Positions 28,744-38,067 are shown, counted from the first letter of the stretch. The stretch: DNA of 64,000 bases from an uncultured Pelagibacteraceae bacterium (GCA_902560805.1 CACENW010000006.1:21671-85670); one strand, 5' to 3'. The notes: generated from the sequence alone by a model not told the origin. Translations and numbers: made by a program.

Positions 28744-29873
28744 AAAAAATCTTTGTATTAACAGGCGAACCATCAGGAGACAAACTTGCATCAACTTTAA
28801 TATCAAGATTAAAACTAGAAAATTCTGAAATTGAATATTTATCCGTTGGTGGTACTCATTTAAAAAAACTCGGTATTAAATCTATTTATGATTTGAAGGA
28901 AATTACATATATAGGATTTACAAGTGTATTGCTTAATATTTTTAGAATTAAATCAAAAATAAATAAAACTGTAGAAGAAGTAGTTAAATTTAACCCTGAT
29001 ATATTGCTAAGTGTAGATAGTCCTGATTTTACTTTGCGAGTAGCAGAAAAGGTCAAAAAAATAAACAGCAATATTAAAACAATTCATTATGTAGCACCTC
29101 AAGTATGGGTATGGCGAAAGAATAGAGTTAAAAAAATTAAAAAATTTATTGATCACATTCTTTTGTTGTTTGAATTTGAAAAAAAATACTTTGATGAAGA
29201 AAATATCAATAATACTTTTGTTGGCCATCCTCTAATAGAAATAAATCAAAATAACAAAACTATTATTGATAATATTTTACCTAAAGATAAAAAAATAATA
29301 TCTGTATTTCCCGGTAGCAGAAATTCTGAAACTAATGTTTTGTTACCTATATTATTGGATTTTATTAAATTAATGAACAAAAAGCATAATGAATATTATT
29401 TTTATATTCATGCAACCGATGAAAATAAAAGTTTAATTTTAGAACATGTAAAAAAATATAACTTTGACAATATAGATATTGTGTCTGAAGAAAATATTAA
29501 ATCTGAAATTTTGTCTAAATCCATTTTTGCTGTTTCAAAATCTGGTACGGTTTCATTACAAATTTGTAATTTTAATGTTCCGTCTATTATTATTTATAAA
29601 CTTAGTTTTATTAATTTTATGATTTTTAAAATGTTAGTTAATGTAAAATTTGCCAATATTATAAATATAATTAATAATCGTGAGGTAATTCCTGAATTAC
29701 TTCAAAAAGAATGTAATGCAGATGAAATATACAGGTCTGTTATTTATTTACTTAAAAATCCTGAGTTAATTAAAAAACAAATAAGTGATTGCTCCAAAAC
29801 TTTAGATGGCATCAGGTCTAAAACTTCATCTGCTGGTGAGGCAAGTTCAATTTTAATTAAGTATCTTTCCTAA
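28740..29873 (+). CDS. lpxB: Lipid-A-disaccharide synthase
   Basis: LpxB is a glycosyltransferase that joins 2,3-diacylglucosamine 1-phosphate with its UDP form to give the lipid A disaccharide. The 377-residue product has VLTGEPSGDKLAS at the N terminus, DILLSVDSPDFTLRVAEK, HYVAPQVWVWRKNRVKKIKK, VGHPLIE and FPGSRNSE, all conserved in LpxB. KSGTVSLQICNFNVPSIIIYK provides the nucleotide-sugar site. It is the last gene of the plus-strand run, and its 3' end overlaps the end of the opposing gltX by 21 nt. Confidence 0.96.
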   Translation: MKKIFVLTGEPSGDKLASTLISRLKLENSEIEYLSVGGTHLKKLGIKSIYDLKEITYIGFTSVLLNIFRIKSKINKTVEEVVKFNPDILLSVDSPDFTLRVAEKVKKINSNIKTIHYVAPQVWVWRKNRVKKIKKFIDHILLLFEFEKKYFDEENINNTFVGHPLIEINQNNKTIIDNILPKDKKIISVFPGSRNSETNVLLPILLDFIKLMNKKHNEYYFYIHATDENKSLILEHVKKYNFDNIDIVSEENIKSEILSKSIFAVSKSGTVSLQICNFNVPSIIIYKLSFINFMIFKMLVNVKFANIINIINNREVIPELLQKECNADEIYRSVIYLLKNPELIKKQISDCSKTLDGIRSKTSSAGEASSILIKYLS

Positions 29874-31250
29874 TCTTTTCTCAACATCTGCTTTACCTAA
29901 AGATATAACAATATCATATAAGCCTGGTCCAAACTTGGACCCCGTTAGAGCCACTCTTAATGGTTGCCCAACACCTTTAAAATTTGTTTCATGTTTTTTA
30001 ATCAAGTTGTTGACTATTGGTTCTAAATTATCTCTTGTCAAATTACCTAGATTTTTAATTTCATTTTGAAATTCATTGATTATTTTTTTCGATTTATCAT
30101 CAATTAATTTCAAATCATCCTCATTAAAATTTACTTCATCATTAATAATATATTTGGCATTATTAAAAATTTCTTCCAGTGTCTTTGCTTTGTTTTTTAA
30201 AAATACTAAAGACGATTTAATTTTGGTTGCTTTTGCTGTATCAATTTTATCTTTATATTCCTCACAATATTTTAAAAGATTATCGTAAAGATCATTTTCA
30301 TTAATATTTTTGATATAGTACTCATTCATTGATAAAATACGGCTCATATCTAATTTTGATGGTGATTTTCCAATACCTTCTAAGTTAAAAAATTTGATAC
30401 TTTCTTCTAAAGTAAATATTTCCTTATCTTGATATGACCATCCTAGTCTTAGCAAATAATTTCGTAAAGCGTCAGGCATAATTCCTATTTTTGAGTAATC
30501 ATCTAATGTTGATGCACTATCTCTCTTAGATAACTTTTTACCTTCTATTGTGTGAATTAAAGGTATATGAGCAAAAAAAGGCACATCCCAGTTCATTGCT
30601 TCATAAATTTGTATTTGTTTAAAAGTATTTATTTTATGGTCATCTCCTCTAATTATATGAGTTATTCCCATTTCATGGTCATCTACAGTTGCTGATAAAT
30701 TATAAGTTGGAGTTCCGTCATTTCTTAATATTACAAAATCTTCTATTGTGCTGTTTTCAATTTCAACATCACCTTGTACCAAATCTTTAAGAATTGAACT
30801 TCCTTCAATTTTACTTTTAAATCTTATTACAGGTTTTATTTCTTTGGGAGCATTTTTATCTTCTGCATCTCTCCATTTTCTGTTGTAAATGTAAGGTATT
30901 TTTTTTTGTATAGCTCTTTTTTTTTGTTCTTCTATCTCTTCTGGTGAACAGTAACATTTATATGCGTGCCCATTTTTTAATAATTCTTTTGCTATTTTTA
31001 CATGATTATCAATTTTACTTGATTGAATATATTCTTCACCATCATGTTTTATACCCAACCAATTTAAGGATTTAATTATTTGTATTTTGTGTTCTTCTTT
31101 TGATCTTTCTTTGTCAGTATCCTCAATTCTTAAATGAAAAGTGCCTTTTTGATTTTTTGAATACAACCAATTAAACAAGGCAGTTCTAACACCACCAATA
31201 TGAAGAGCTCCAGTAGGTGAGGGAGCAAAACGTGTTGCTACTTTTGACAT
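29853..31250 (-). CDS. gltX: Glutamyl-tRNA synthetase
   Basis: GltX is a class I synthetase charging tRNA with glutamate. The 465-residue product has the HIGH-type motif PTGALHIGGVRTALFNWLYS (residues 11-30), the KMSKS-type motif KLSKRDSAST near residue 238, and VRIxxxPTYN-like core segments (ILRNDGTPTYNLSATVDDHEMGI in two parts). No glutaminyl-tRNA synthetase gene appears here, so the discriminating nature of the enzyme cannot be judged. It lies 22 nt downstream of lexA and converges on lpxB with a 21-nt overlap. Confidence 0.97.
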   Translation of the reverse strand: MSKVATRFAPSPTGALHIGGVRTALFNWLYSKNQKGTFHLRIEDTDKERSKEEHKIQIIKSLNWLGIKHDGEEYIQSSKIDNHVKIAKELLKNGHAYKCYCSPEEIEEQKKRAIQKKIPYIYNRKWRDAEDKNAPKEIKPVIRFKSKIEGSSILKDLVQGDVEIENSTIEDFVILRNDGTPTYNLSATVDDHEMGITHIIRGDDHKINTFKQIQIYEAMNWDVPFFAHIPLIHTIEGKKLSKRDSASTLDDYSKIGIMPDALRNYLLRLGWSYQDKEIFTLEESIKFFNLEGIGKSPSKLDMSRILSMNEYYIKNINENDLYDNLLKYCEEYKDKIDTAKATKIKSSLVFLKNKAKTLEEIFNNAKYIINDEVNFNEDDLKLIDDKSKKIINEFQNEIKNLGNLTRDNLEPIVNNLIKKHETNFKGVGQPLRVALTGSKFGPGLYDIVISLGKADVEKRLGKILN

Positions 31251-31272
31251 CAGAGATGTTTAAACTATTTTT

Positions 31273-31950
31273 TTAGAAGTTTCTATATAAAGATACTAAA
31301 ACACCCTGAACTTTTACTCTATCAGGGCCAAATATTTTAGTTTCATAGTTTCTATTTGCACTTTCTAATGCAACAACTTTACCTTTTTTTCGAATTCTTT
31401 TTAACATTGCCTCGTGTTCGTCAATTAATGCGACTACAATTTTTCCATTATCTGCTGTCTCTGTTCTTTTAATAATAACCGTATCACCTTCATGGATTCC
31501 AGCTTCAATCATAGAATCTCCTTGAACTTTCAATCCAAAATAATCTCCATTTTTTTCCAAATTATTTGGTAAAGGAATTCTTGAAACTTCATTTTGTATT
31601 GCTTCAACAGGTGTACCTGCAGCAATTTTTCCTAATACAGGCACTTCCATTTCATCTGAAATGTTAATTTCCTCATCTAAACCACCTTTGATAACGCTTG
31701 GTGAAAAACTATTATAGATATCATTTGCTGAAGCTGTTTCAGGCAATTTTACTACCTCTAAAGCTCTTGCTTTATGAGCCAATCTTTTAATAAATCCTCT
31801 TTCCTCTAACGCACTAATCAATCTATGAATACCTGACTTTGATTTTAAATTTAATGATTGTTTCATCTCTTCGTATGAAGGAGACACACCAGAACTTCTC
31901 AACTTTTTGTTGATAAATAAAAGCAGGTTTTTTTGTTTTTTTGTTAGCAT
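31273..31950 (-). CDS. lexA: SOS response repressor LexA
   Basis: LexA represses DNA-damage genes until RecA filaments stimulate its self-cleavage. The 225-residue product has an N-terminal winged helix (residues 1-68, with recognition region [18 protein letters not shown]), the cleavage site Ala-Gly in [12 protein letters not shown], the catalytic Ser in [11 protein letters not shown] and the catalytic Lys in [11 protein letters not shown] LexA box of the alphaproteobacterial form sits 25-39 nt before the ATG, so autoregulation is expected. It is 22 nt from gltX and 89 nt from trpC. Confidence 0.97.
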   Translation of the reverse strand: MLTKKQKNLLLFINKKLRSSGVSPSYEEMKQSLNLKSKSGIHRLISALEERGFIKRLAHKARALEVVKLPETASANDIYNSFSPSVIKGGLDEEINISDEMEVPVLGKIAAGTPVEAIQNEVSRIPLPNNLEKNGDYFGLKVQGDSMIEAGIHEGDTVIIKRTETADNGKIVVALIDEHEAMLKRIRKKGKVVALESANRNYETKIFGPDRVKVQGVLVSLYRNF

Positions 31951-31974
31951 AAGAACAAATATCGTACAAATAAT

Positions 31975-31989
31975 GTTCTATAAAAGTTC
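31975..31989 (-). promoter_or_regulatory. LexA box, GAAC-N7-GAAC, upstream of lexA
   Basis: On the minus strand the sequence is GAACTTTTATAGAAC (plus strand GTTC-N7-GTTC at 31975-31978 and 31986-31989), a perfect match to the direct-repeat LexA site known for alphaproteobacteria. It lies 25 nt upstream of the lexA start codon. A TATAGA hexamer that could serve as the -10 element is inside it, so bound LexA would block its own promoter. A further GAAC-like word (31953-31956, plus strand) next to the start is probably chance. Confidence 0.75.
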
Positions 31990-32039
31990 TTTTCTTTTAA
32001 CAATACATAAAAAAGTGAGTAAAATAGGGCTTAAATTAA

Positions 32040-32831
32040 CTACAAAACTGAAAAAATTGAATTTTCATCCAATTTTTTCAAAAGTGATTCACCAATTAAA
32101 AAAGTATTAATTGAAGTCTTGCTATTTAATTCCAATAATTCCTCTTTAGATTTAATACCACTCTCAGAAATTAGAGGACCTTTATGGTTTTTTACAACAT
32201 TATAAATATCATAAGTTGTATTTATATCTGTTTTAAGTGTTTTTAAGTTCCTATTGTTTATACCAATTAGTGCATCCTTAAAATTTAATGCTTTTTGAGC
32301 CTCCTCAACTGTATGTACTTCTACTATTACTGACATATCTAATTTCAATGCCTCTTGATATAAATTGTTTGCAAGATCATCTGTGACACCAGCTAAAATA
32401 ATTAGAATTGCATCTGCGCCATAACTTTTGGCAAGTGGTACTTGAAATGTATCAATAAAAAAATCTTTACATAATATCGGTAAATTAACTTTATCTTTTA
32501 CTTTACTTATATGGACTAAATTTCCTAAAAAATAATCTTCTTCAGTTAAAACTGATAAACAGGTAGCATTATTTTTTAAATAAATATTAGCAATTTCTAC
32601 TGGATTATAGTCTTCAATTATAACACCTGCAGAGGGACTTGCTTTTTTTATTTCAGCAATAATTGAAGTTTTATTTTCTTTTAAATTATTTTCAATTTTA
32701 TCTTTAAAATTTATGTATGATTTATTTTTTTGTATTAATTCATCTAATTTTTTAAGATCTATTGATTTTTTTAGATTATCAATTTTTTCAATTTTTTTTT
32801 TAATTATATTTTCTAGAACGTTTTCAGACAT
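32040..32831 (-). CDS. trpC: Indole-3-glycerol phosphate synthase
   Basis: TrpC closes the indole ring in tryptophan synthesis. The 263-residue TIM-barrel product has IAEIKKASPSAGVI near residue 60, ILCKDFFIDTFQVPLAKSYG with the catalytic Lys, EVHTVEEAQKAL and IGINNRNLKTLKTD, and SESGIKS. I chose ATG at 32831 (MSENVLENII), 8 nt inside the end of trpD, instead of the longer open frame from 32912. The extra 27 residues overlap trpD and do not look like TrpC. The spacer to lexA is 89 nt. A usual moaC neighbour is absent. Confidence 0.95.
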   Translation of the reverse strand: MSENVLENIIKKKIEKIDNLKKSIDLKKLDELIQKNKSYINFKDKIENNLKENKTSIIAEIKKASPSAGVIIEDYNPVEIANIYLKNNATCLSVLTEEDYFLGNLVHISKVKDKVNLPILCKDFFIDTFQVPLAKSYGADAILIILAGVTDDLANNLYQEALKLDMSVIVEVHTVEEAQKALNFKDALIGINNRNLKTLKTDINTTYDIYNVVKNHKGPLISESGIKSKEELLELNSKTSINTFLIGESLLKKLDENSIFSVL

Positions 32832-33816
32832 TTTGTATTTTTTCCAAATGTGAAAAAGTTTTACCAGAAAGAATGAATTGTCTTGCGTGATTATAGGCCT
32901 CTTTAAAATCAACTAACTTTTCTGCAACGATTAAGCCAGCTGCAGCATTTAAACAAACTGCTTTTGAAAAATCATTATCTTTACCTTTAAATATTTCAAT
33001 CATTTTATCTGCATTAAATTTTGCATCATTACCAATTAAATTCTCAAATTTTTCTGCATTCACACCAATTGAGTTAGGATCAACTGAGATTTCAGATATT
33101 TCTCCATTCTTCAATTGCATTATATTTGTTTTTGCATAAGGAGATATTTCATCCAATCCATCTTCACTGTTTACTATCCATGCAAATTTTATATTTAAAT
33201 TTTTTAATCCCTCAGCAAAAATTTTTAATAACTTTTTATCAAATACTCCAACAACTTGCCTTTCTACTAGAGCAGGATTACTTAAAGGACCAATCATGTT
33301 GAAAATAGTTCTTTTACCGATTTTCTTTCTTACAGGACCTACAAATCTCATGGCGCTATGATAATTTGGAGCAAACATAAAACCAAAATTGTTATTACTT
33401 ATTTCTTGTTCTATTTCTCTCGGCTCTAAATCAATTTTAATATTAAGAGCTTCCAAAACATCTCCAGAGCCACATTTTGAGGATACAGCTTTATTGCCGT
33501 GTTTAGCAACTTTTATACCCATACTAGACAAAAGTAAGGCTGATGCAGTTGATATATTAACAGTGTTCATACCGTCACCACCTGTACCGCAAGTATCTAT
33601 GCAATCTTCAACGTTTACTCTTTTAGATTTTTCTCTAAGCACATAAACACCTCCAGCAATTTCATCTGCAACTTCTCCTTTTTCTAACAGAAGTGTTAAA
33701 AAATTATAGATTTGATCCTCATCAGCTTTACCAGTCATTAAAATTTCAAATGCTGACTTACTTTCTTCGAAGGTTAAATTTTCTTTATTTTTAAGTTTTT
33801 CTAAAATCTTTTCCAT
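32824..33816 (-). CDS. trpD: Anthranilate phosphoribosyltransferase
   Basis: TrpD transfers phosphoribose from PRPP to anthranilate. The 330-residue product has the glycine-rich PRPP loop DTCGTGGDGMNTVNISTA (about residues 79-96), KHGNKAVSSKCGSGDVLEAL, the anthranilate-site FMFAPNYHSAMRFVGPVRK, and RTIFNMIGPLSNP. Length is normal. It lies 3 nt after trpG and overlaps trpC by 8 nt (ATGTCTGA), as in the lolD/dnaE junction. Confidence 0.97.
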   Translation of the reverse strand: MEKILEKLKNKENLTFEESKSAFEILMTGKADEDQIYNFLTLLLEKGEVADEIAGGVYVLREKSKRVNVEDCIDTCGTGGDGMNTVNISTASALLLSSMGIKVAKHGNKAVSSKCGSGDVLEALNIKIDLEPREIEQEISNNNFGFMFAPNYHSAMRFVGPVRKKIGKRTIFNMIGPLSNPALVERQVVGVFDKKLLKIFAEGLKNLNIKFAWIVNSEDGLDEISPYAKTNIMQLKNGEISEISVDPNSIGVNAEKFENLIGNDAKFNADKMIEIFKGKDNDFSKAVCLNAAAGLIVAEKLVDFKEAYNHARQFILSGKTFSHLEKIQNV

Positions 33817-33819
33817 AAA

Positions 33820-34386
33820 TTAATAATTTATAAAATTTTTTAAAATTTTTATTCCCATCTTAGTTTTAATACTTTCTGGATGAAATTGTACACCATGAAT
33901 ATTAAATTGCTTATGTTGGATAGCCATAATTACCCCATCATCCGTTTCAGCTGTAATCTCTAAATGTTTTGAAAGGGTTTTTTTATCAATAATTAAGCTA
34001 TGGTATCTTGTAGCTTCAAAAGTACTAGGTAGATTTTTTAAAATCCCAATTTTTTTTGATTTAATTTTGCTAGTTTTTCCGTGCATTAATTTCTTTGCTT
34101 GAATAATTTCAGATCCAAAAACTTGACCTATAATTTGATGTCCAAGACAAACACCTAAAAAGGGCAATTTTTTATGTAATGATTTTAAAATGCTAATACA
34201 ATTTCCAGATTGATTTGGATTTCCAGGTCCGGGTGAAATAACAATTTTATCATATTTTTTTCTTAATATTTCTTTAGAATTGATTTTATCATTTCTGATG
34301 ACATCAACTTTTACACCTAATGAAGAAATGTAATGATAAAGATTAAATGTAAAACTATCATAATTATCAATTAATAATATTTTCAT
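33820..34386 (-). CDS. trpG: Anthranilate synthase glutamine amidotransferase subunit
   Basis: TrpG supplies ammonia from glutamine to TrpE for anthranilate formation. The 188-residue class I glutaminase has LLIDNYDSFTFNLYHYI at the start, the oxyanion strand ISPGPGNPNQSG, the nucleophile Cys in GVCLGHQIIGQVFG, and the His/Glu pair in GVQFHPESIKTKMG. It is encoded right after trpE (1-nt overlap) and before trpD (3-nt gap). A dual role with p-aminobenzoate synthase is possible, but the location supports tryptophan synthesis. Confidence 0.96.
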   Translation of the reverse strand: MKILLIDNYDSFTFNLYHYISSLGVKVDVIRNDKINSKEILRKKYDKIVISPGPGNPNQSGNCISILKSLHKKLPFLGVCLGHQIIGQVFGSEIIQAKKLMHGKTSKIKSKKIGILKNLPSTFEATRYHSLIIDKKTLSKHLEITAETDDGVIMAIQHKQFNIHGVQFHPESIKTKMGIKILKNFINY

Positions 34387-35846
34387 TATCTTAAAGCATT
34401 TATCAAAGCTTTAGCCTTGTTCACTGTTTCATCATATTCGTTTATAGGCTTACTATCAGCCACTATACCAGCACCAGCTTGAACATAGAATTTTTTATTT
34501 TTTGCCACAGCTGTTCTTAGCGCAATACAAGTATCAAATTCTCCATTTGCAGAAAAATATCCAATTCCACCGGCGTAAACTTTTCTTCTTGATGTTTCTA
34601 ACTCATCAATAATTTCCATTGCTCTTATTTTAGGAGCACCAGATACAGTACCCGCAGGAAATCCTGCAAGTAGAGATTTAAATTTTGAAAACTTTTTATT
34701 ATAATCTCCAACTACATTGGAAACTATATGCATTACATGAGAGTACCTCTCAATTATGAAACTCTCAGTTACCTTTACAGTATTAATTTCTGATACTTTA
34801 CCAGCATCATTTCTTCCTAGATCTAAAAGCATTAAATGTTCAGAAAGTTCTTTTTTGTCTTTAAGAAGGTCTTTTTCATAAAAAAGATCTTCTTTTTTAT
34901 TTTTTCCTCTTGGTCTAGTACCTGCTATTGGCCTAACTGTTATTTTATTATCTCTTAGTCTTACTAAAATTTCTGGACTTGCCCCAATAATTTGGAAGTC
35001 ATTAAAGTTGAAGAAAAACATAAAAGGAGAGGGGTTAGTTACTCTAAGTTTTTTATAAATTTCTAAAGGTTTTTTTGTTAATTTTGCTTCAAACCTTTGA
35101 CTTAAAACAACTTGAAAAATATCACCTAGTTTAATGTATTTCTTGGCTTTATTGACCATAGCAAGAAATTTATTTTTAGATGTGTTTGATTTAACTTTAA
35201 TTTTTTTCTCTTTTATTACTTTGTTTTTATTAATATTTTTGATGGATGATTGAATTAATAGTTTAAATAGATCAGTTTTTATAGAGTCATATTTTTTTTG
35301 ATAATCTTTAATTTTTTCATCATTAAATACGTTACTTATATAAAATATTTCTTTTTTTACATTATCATGAATAACCAAGGTTCTTGGTCTCATCAATCTT
35401 ACATCAGGTAAATTAAGATCATTTTTACATGAGTTGGGAATTTTTTCTATGTACCTAATAGAGTCGTATGAAAAATAACCAGAAATTAGTGAACAAATCT
35501 TAGGTAAATTTTTAGGTGTATCAAATTTAAAATTTTCAATAATCTTTTCTATTAGCTCCTCTGGTTTATCTTTAAGAATAATTTTTTTATTTTCAGTGAT
35601 TAAATATGACTTTTGATTGTTGAACTCCCATATCTTATCAGGATTTTTACCAAAAATTGTGTATCGACCTTTAATTTTTCCTTTTTCTACAGATTCAAAT
35701 ATGAAACTATTTTTTTCCTCTAAAAAATTATCAATTAAATTTATTACTTCATCATCAGAATTTACTTTTTTAGAAGTGTATATAATTTGATTTTTTTTGC
35801 TTCTATGTCGAAACTTAAAATCTTTGAAGCTTCGATTGATTATCAT
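34386..35846 (-). CDS. trpE: Anthranilate synthase component I
   Basis: TrpE converts chorismate to anthranilate with ammonia from TrpG. The 486-residue product has an N-terminal feedback domain (FIFESVEKGKIKGRYTIFG) and a chorismate-binding domain. The latter contains IKLGDIFQVVLSQRFEA, PSPFMFFFNFNDFQIIGASPE, RPIAGTRPRGK, LLDLGRNDAGKVS, the FPAGTVSGAPKIRAMEII motif and AGGIGYFSANGEFDTCIALR. Length is normal for stand-alone TrpE. It overlaps the upstream ppiD-like gene by 4 nt, so the pathway genes are probably driven from the promoter near 37265-37320. I see no trp leader peptide. Confidence 0.97.
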   Translation of the reverse strand: MIINRSFKDFKFRHRSKKNQIIYTSKKVNSDDEVINLIDNFLEEKNSFIFESVEKGKIKGRYTIFGKNPDKIWEFNNQKSYLITENKKIILKDKPEELIEKIIENFKFDTPKNLPKICSLISGYFSYDSIRYIEKIPNSCKNDLNLPDVRLMRPRTLVIHDNVKKEIFYISNVFNDEKIKDYQKKYDSIKTDLFKLLIQSSIKNINKNKVIKEKKIKVKSNTSKNKFLAMVNKAKKYIKLGDIFQVVLSQRFEAKLTKKPLEIYKKLRVTNPSPFMFFFNFNDFQIIGASPEILVRLRDNKITVRPIAGTRPRGKNKKEDLFYEKDLLKDKKELSEHLMLLDLGRNDAGKVSEINTVKVTESFIIERYSHVMHIVSNVVGDYNKKFSKFKSLLAGFPAGTVSGAPKIRAMEIIDELETSRRKVYAGGIGYFSANGEFDTCIALRTAVAKNKKFYVQAGAGIVADSKPINEYDETVNKAKALINALR

Positions 35847-37264
35847 TTGAAATAGTTTTTAATTCTATCAATACTTTTTTGATTCAATTGAACCTGATAT
35901 TTATTATTCAGCAGTGTATCGTAAGATTGTAAAATACTTTTTCTGTTATTGGTATTTTGTGAATTTACAAATCCTTTATATTTCTCACCTTGTTTATTTA
36001 TAGTATTTTTATTTATATCTTTTATTTTTACTAAAAAGATTTGATTATTAGTATTGTTTACCAAAGCAAAAGAATTTTTAGGTAATGAGTAAAGCATTTT
36101 AATTGAATTTACTTCAAACAGCTCATCATCATTAATTGAATTAATTGATCCCGATTGGATTTTGCCTGAACTTAATTCTGTGAATTTAATATCATTAAAT
36201 TCATCACTCTGTATTTCTTCAATTATTTTTCTATTGTAATCAAATTTACCTTTTTGATAAATAAATTCGACAATTTCACCTTTTACTATTTCGTCATTGA
36301 TATTTGGTGAACGATCATATTCATTTTCTATATTGTAAAGAATATAATTATCACCACTTTCAAATATATCTAACTTGTTTGATTTCTTAGAGTAAATCAA
36401 CTCTTCGTTTGTATTATTTTTTTCATTTGGAACAAATTCATTAATATCAATCACATCCACATTTATGTTTTCAATGATTGAACTAAAACTTTCACTTTGA
36501 GAAATTTTATTTTCTATTTCATCGATTTCATTAAAAAAATCTTGATTAAATTCATCGATTCCAATTAAATTTTTTGGATTTAAAACCACATATTTGAAGT
36601 CAATATATTTCCTTTTTAATTGATCTTTATTTTCCAAAATAAATTTATTGATTTCATCTGATGTATAATCTTCTTTAATTTTATATAAATTTTCCATATC
36701 AAAGTATTCAATAACCAATGAATTATTGTTTTCTTCAAATTTACTTTCTATTAGAAATTCGGGTGTAATAGTACCTGCACCAATAAAATCAAATAAGTGT
36801 TTTTGTAAACCTTGATTTTTTAATTTTAATTCAAACAAGGGAGCTGACATATTATTTGAAAGTAAAAATTTTTCATATTTAATTCTTTCAAAAGCACCAT
36901 TTTCGTTTATAAAATTTTTATTTTCTTTCAAGTATTTTAAAATTGTTTTTTCGTTAATAGAAAATTTAAAATCCTCAATTTCTAGATCAATTAAAGTTGT
37001 TGAAATAAGTCCTGATAATAATTCTTCAATAATATTATTTTCTAAATTATTTCTAATTGCCTCTTGTGAAATTCCACTTTGATTTACATAGTCCATGAAA
37101 TCTTGAGTAGTAACGTTAGTTTTATTTATTTTAGCAATATTATTTTGATTGTTAGTGCTAAAACCACCACCAAATCCACCAAAGCCAAAAGCTATTATGA
37201 TGATTACTATTAAAACTAATCCACCAAATTGTTTCCAACCTAAATTTTTTAATTTTTCAACCAT
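35843..37264 (-). CDS. Membrane-anchored periplasmic folding factor, SurA_N/PpiD-like
   Basis: The 473-residue protein has a short cytoplasmic start, one transmembrane helix (about residues 15-28) followed by a glycine-rich FGFGGFGGGF linker, and a large periplasmic part resembling the SurA N-terminal helical domain of PpiD (IAKINKTNVTTQDFMDYVNQ). PpiD assists proteins leaving the Sec channel. A convincing parvulin rotamase domain is not obvious, and the protein is shorter than the ~600-residue alphaproteobacterial form. The position before trpE and divergent from tpiA is the classic alphaproteobacterial location of ppiD. Confidence 0.8.
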   Translation of the reverse strand: MVEKLKNLGWKQFGGLVLIVIIIIAFGFGGFGGGFSTNNQNNIAKINKTNVTTQDFMDYVNQSGISQEAIRNNLENNIIEELLSGLISTTLIDLEIEDFKFSINEKTILKYLKENKNFINENGAFERIKYEKFLLSNNMSAPLFELKLKNQGLQKHLFDFIGAGTITPEFLIESKFEENNNSLVIEYFDMENLYKIKEDYTSDEINKFILENKDQLKRKYIDFKYVVLNPKNLIGIDEFNQDFFNEIDEIENKISQSESFSSIIENINVDVIDINEFVPNEKNNTNEELIYSKKSNKLDIFESGDNYILYNIENEYDRSPNINDEIVKGEIVEFIYQKGKFDYNRKIIEEIQSDEFNDIKFTELSSGKIQSGSINSINDDELFEVNSIKMLYSLPKNSFALVNNTNNQIFLVKIKDINKNTINKQGEKYKGFVNSQNTNNRKSILQSYDTLLNNKYQVQLNQKSIDRIKNYFK

Positions 37265-37279
37265 AACGTTATAAATTTA

Positions 37280-37308
37280 TTGATCTGTAAAAAACAAATC
37301 TATAGATT
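37280..37308 (+). promoter_or_regulatory. Possible tpiA promoter in the 56-bp divergent gap
   Basis: TTGATC (37280-37285) and TAGATT (37303-37308) are separated by 17 nt, giving a predicted transcript start a few bases before the tpiA ATG (37321). The gap must also hold the promoter for the divergent ppiD-trp operon, where TTGACT read from the minus strand near 37318 is a candidate -35. Matches are partial in AT-rich DNA. Confidence 0.3.
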
Positions 37309-37320
37309 AAAAAGTCAATT

Positions 37321-38061
37321 ATGACAAATAAATATATGTATTTTATAGCTAATTGGAAAATGTTTGGAGATTTAAAAACTATAAATTCATTAGATAAAGT
37401 TATTAAATTCTCGAAAAGTTATAAAAAAAATAAGTTCAAACTAATTTATTGTCCTCCAAATACTCTAATACGTCCAATTTCAAAGAGACTTAGTAAAACT
37501 AATATTGAAGTTGGTGCACAAAATTCTCATCAAAGTTTAGATTATGGAGCTTTTACAGGTCAGGTAAATGCAAAAATGCTTAAAAGTGTTGGAGCAAAAT
37601 ATGTTATCTTAGGTCATTCCGAAAACAGAATATCTGGAGAAAGCGACAAACTAATTAATCTTAAAATAAAAAATTCAATTAAATCTGGTTTAAAAATTAT
37701 TTTTTGTATTGGTGAAACTCTAAAACAAAAAAGAGATAAGAGGACCAATCAAGTTTTAAATAGTCAATTAAAAAAAGGATTAAAATCTATCAAAAAAATT
37801 AATGATATAATTATTGCTTACGAACCAGTATGGTCTATTGGAACTGGATTAATTCCTTCTTTAGATGAACTATCTAAATCTATTAAATTTATAAAAAGTA
37901 AATTTAGAAAAAAATCTCCAAAAGTTTTATATGGAGGCTCTGTTAACAGTAAAAATATTGATCAATTAAAAATAATTCCTGACATAGATGGTTTTTTAAT
38001 AGGTGGAGCATCACAAAATCCGAAGAAATTTATTGATATAATTAAAAAAACCATTAATTAG
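37321..38061 (+). CDS. tpiA: Triosephosphate isomerase
   Basis: TpiA interconverts dihydroxyacetone phosphate and glyceraldehyde 3-phosphate in central carbon metabolism. The 246-residue TIM barrel has the substrate Lys in NWKMFG (residues 11-16), the catalytic His in LGHSENRISGE, the catalytic Glu in AYEPVWSIGTG, and the phosphate loop YGGSVNSKN. It opens the plus-strand tpiA-secG-pyrG-kdsA-eno group, with secG 6 nt downstream. Confidence 0.98.
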   Translation: MTNKYMYFIANWKMFGDLKTINSLDKVIKFSKSYKKNKFKLIYCPPNTLIRPISKRLSKTNIEVGAQNSHQSLDYGAFTGQVNAKMLKSVGAKYVILGHSENRISGESDKLINLKIKNSIKSGLKIIFCIGETLKQKRDKRTNQVLNSQLKKGLKSIKKINDIIIAYEPVWSIGTGLIPSLDELSKSIKFIKSKFRKKSPKVLYGGSVNSKNIDQLKIIPDIDGFLIGGASQNPKKFIDIIKKTIN

Positions 38062-38067
38062 TCCTCC

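Noticed and set aside
32832..32912. 27-residue N-terminal extension of trpC
   Set aside because: It overlaps the end of trpD in another frame and is not TrpC-like; the ATG at 32831 gives the conserved N terminus and an 8-nt coupling overlap.
35847..37320. trp attenuator or leader peptide before trpE
   Set aside because: trpE starts within the end of the ppiD-like gene with a 4-nt overlap, leaving no room for a leader; no Trp-rich short frame is seen in the divergent gap.
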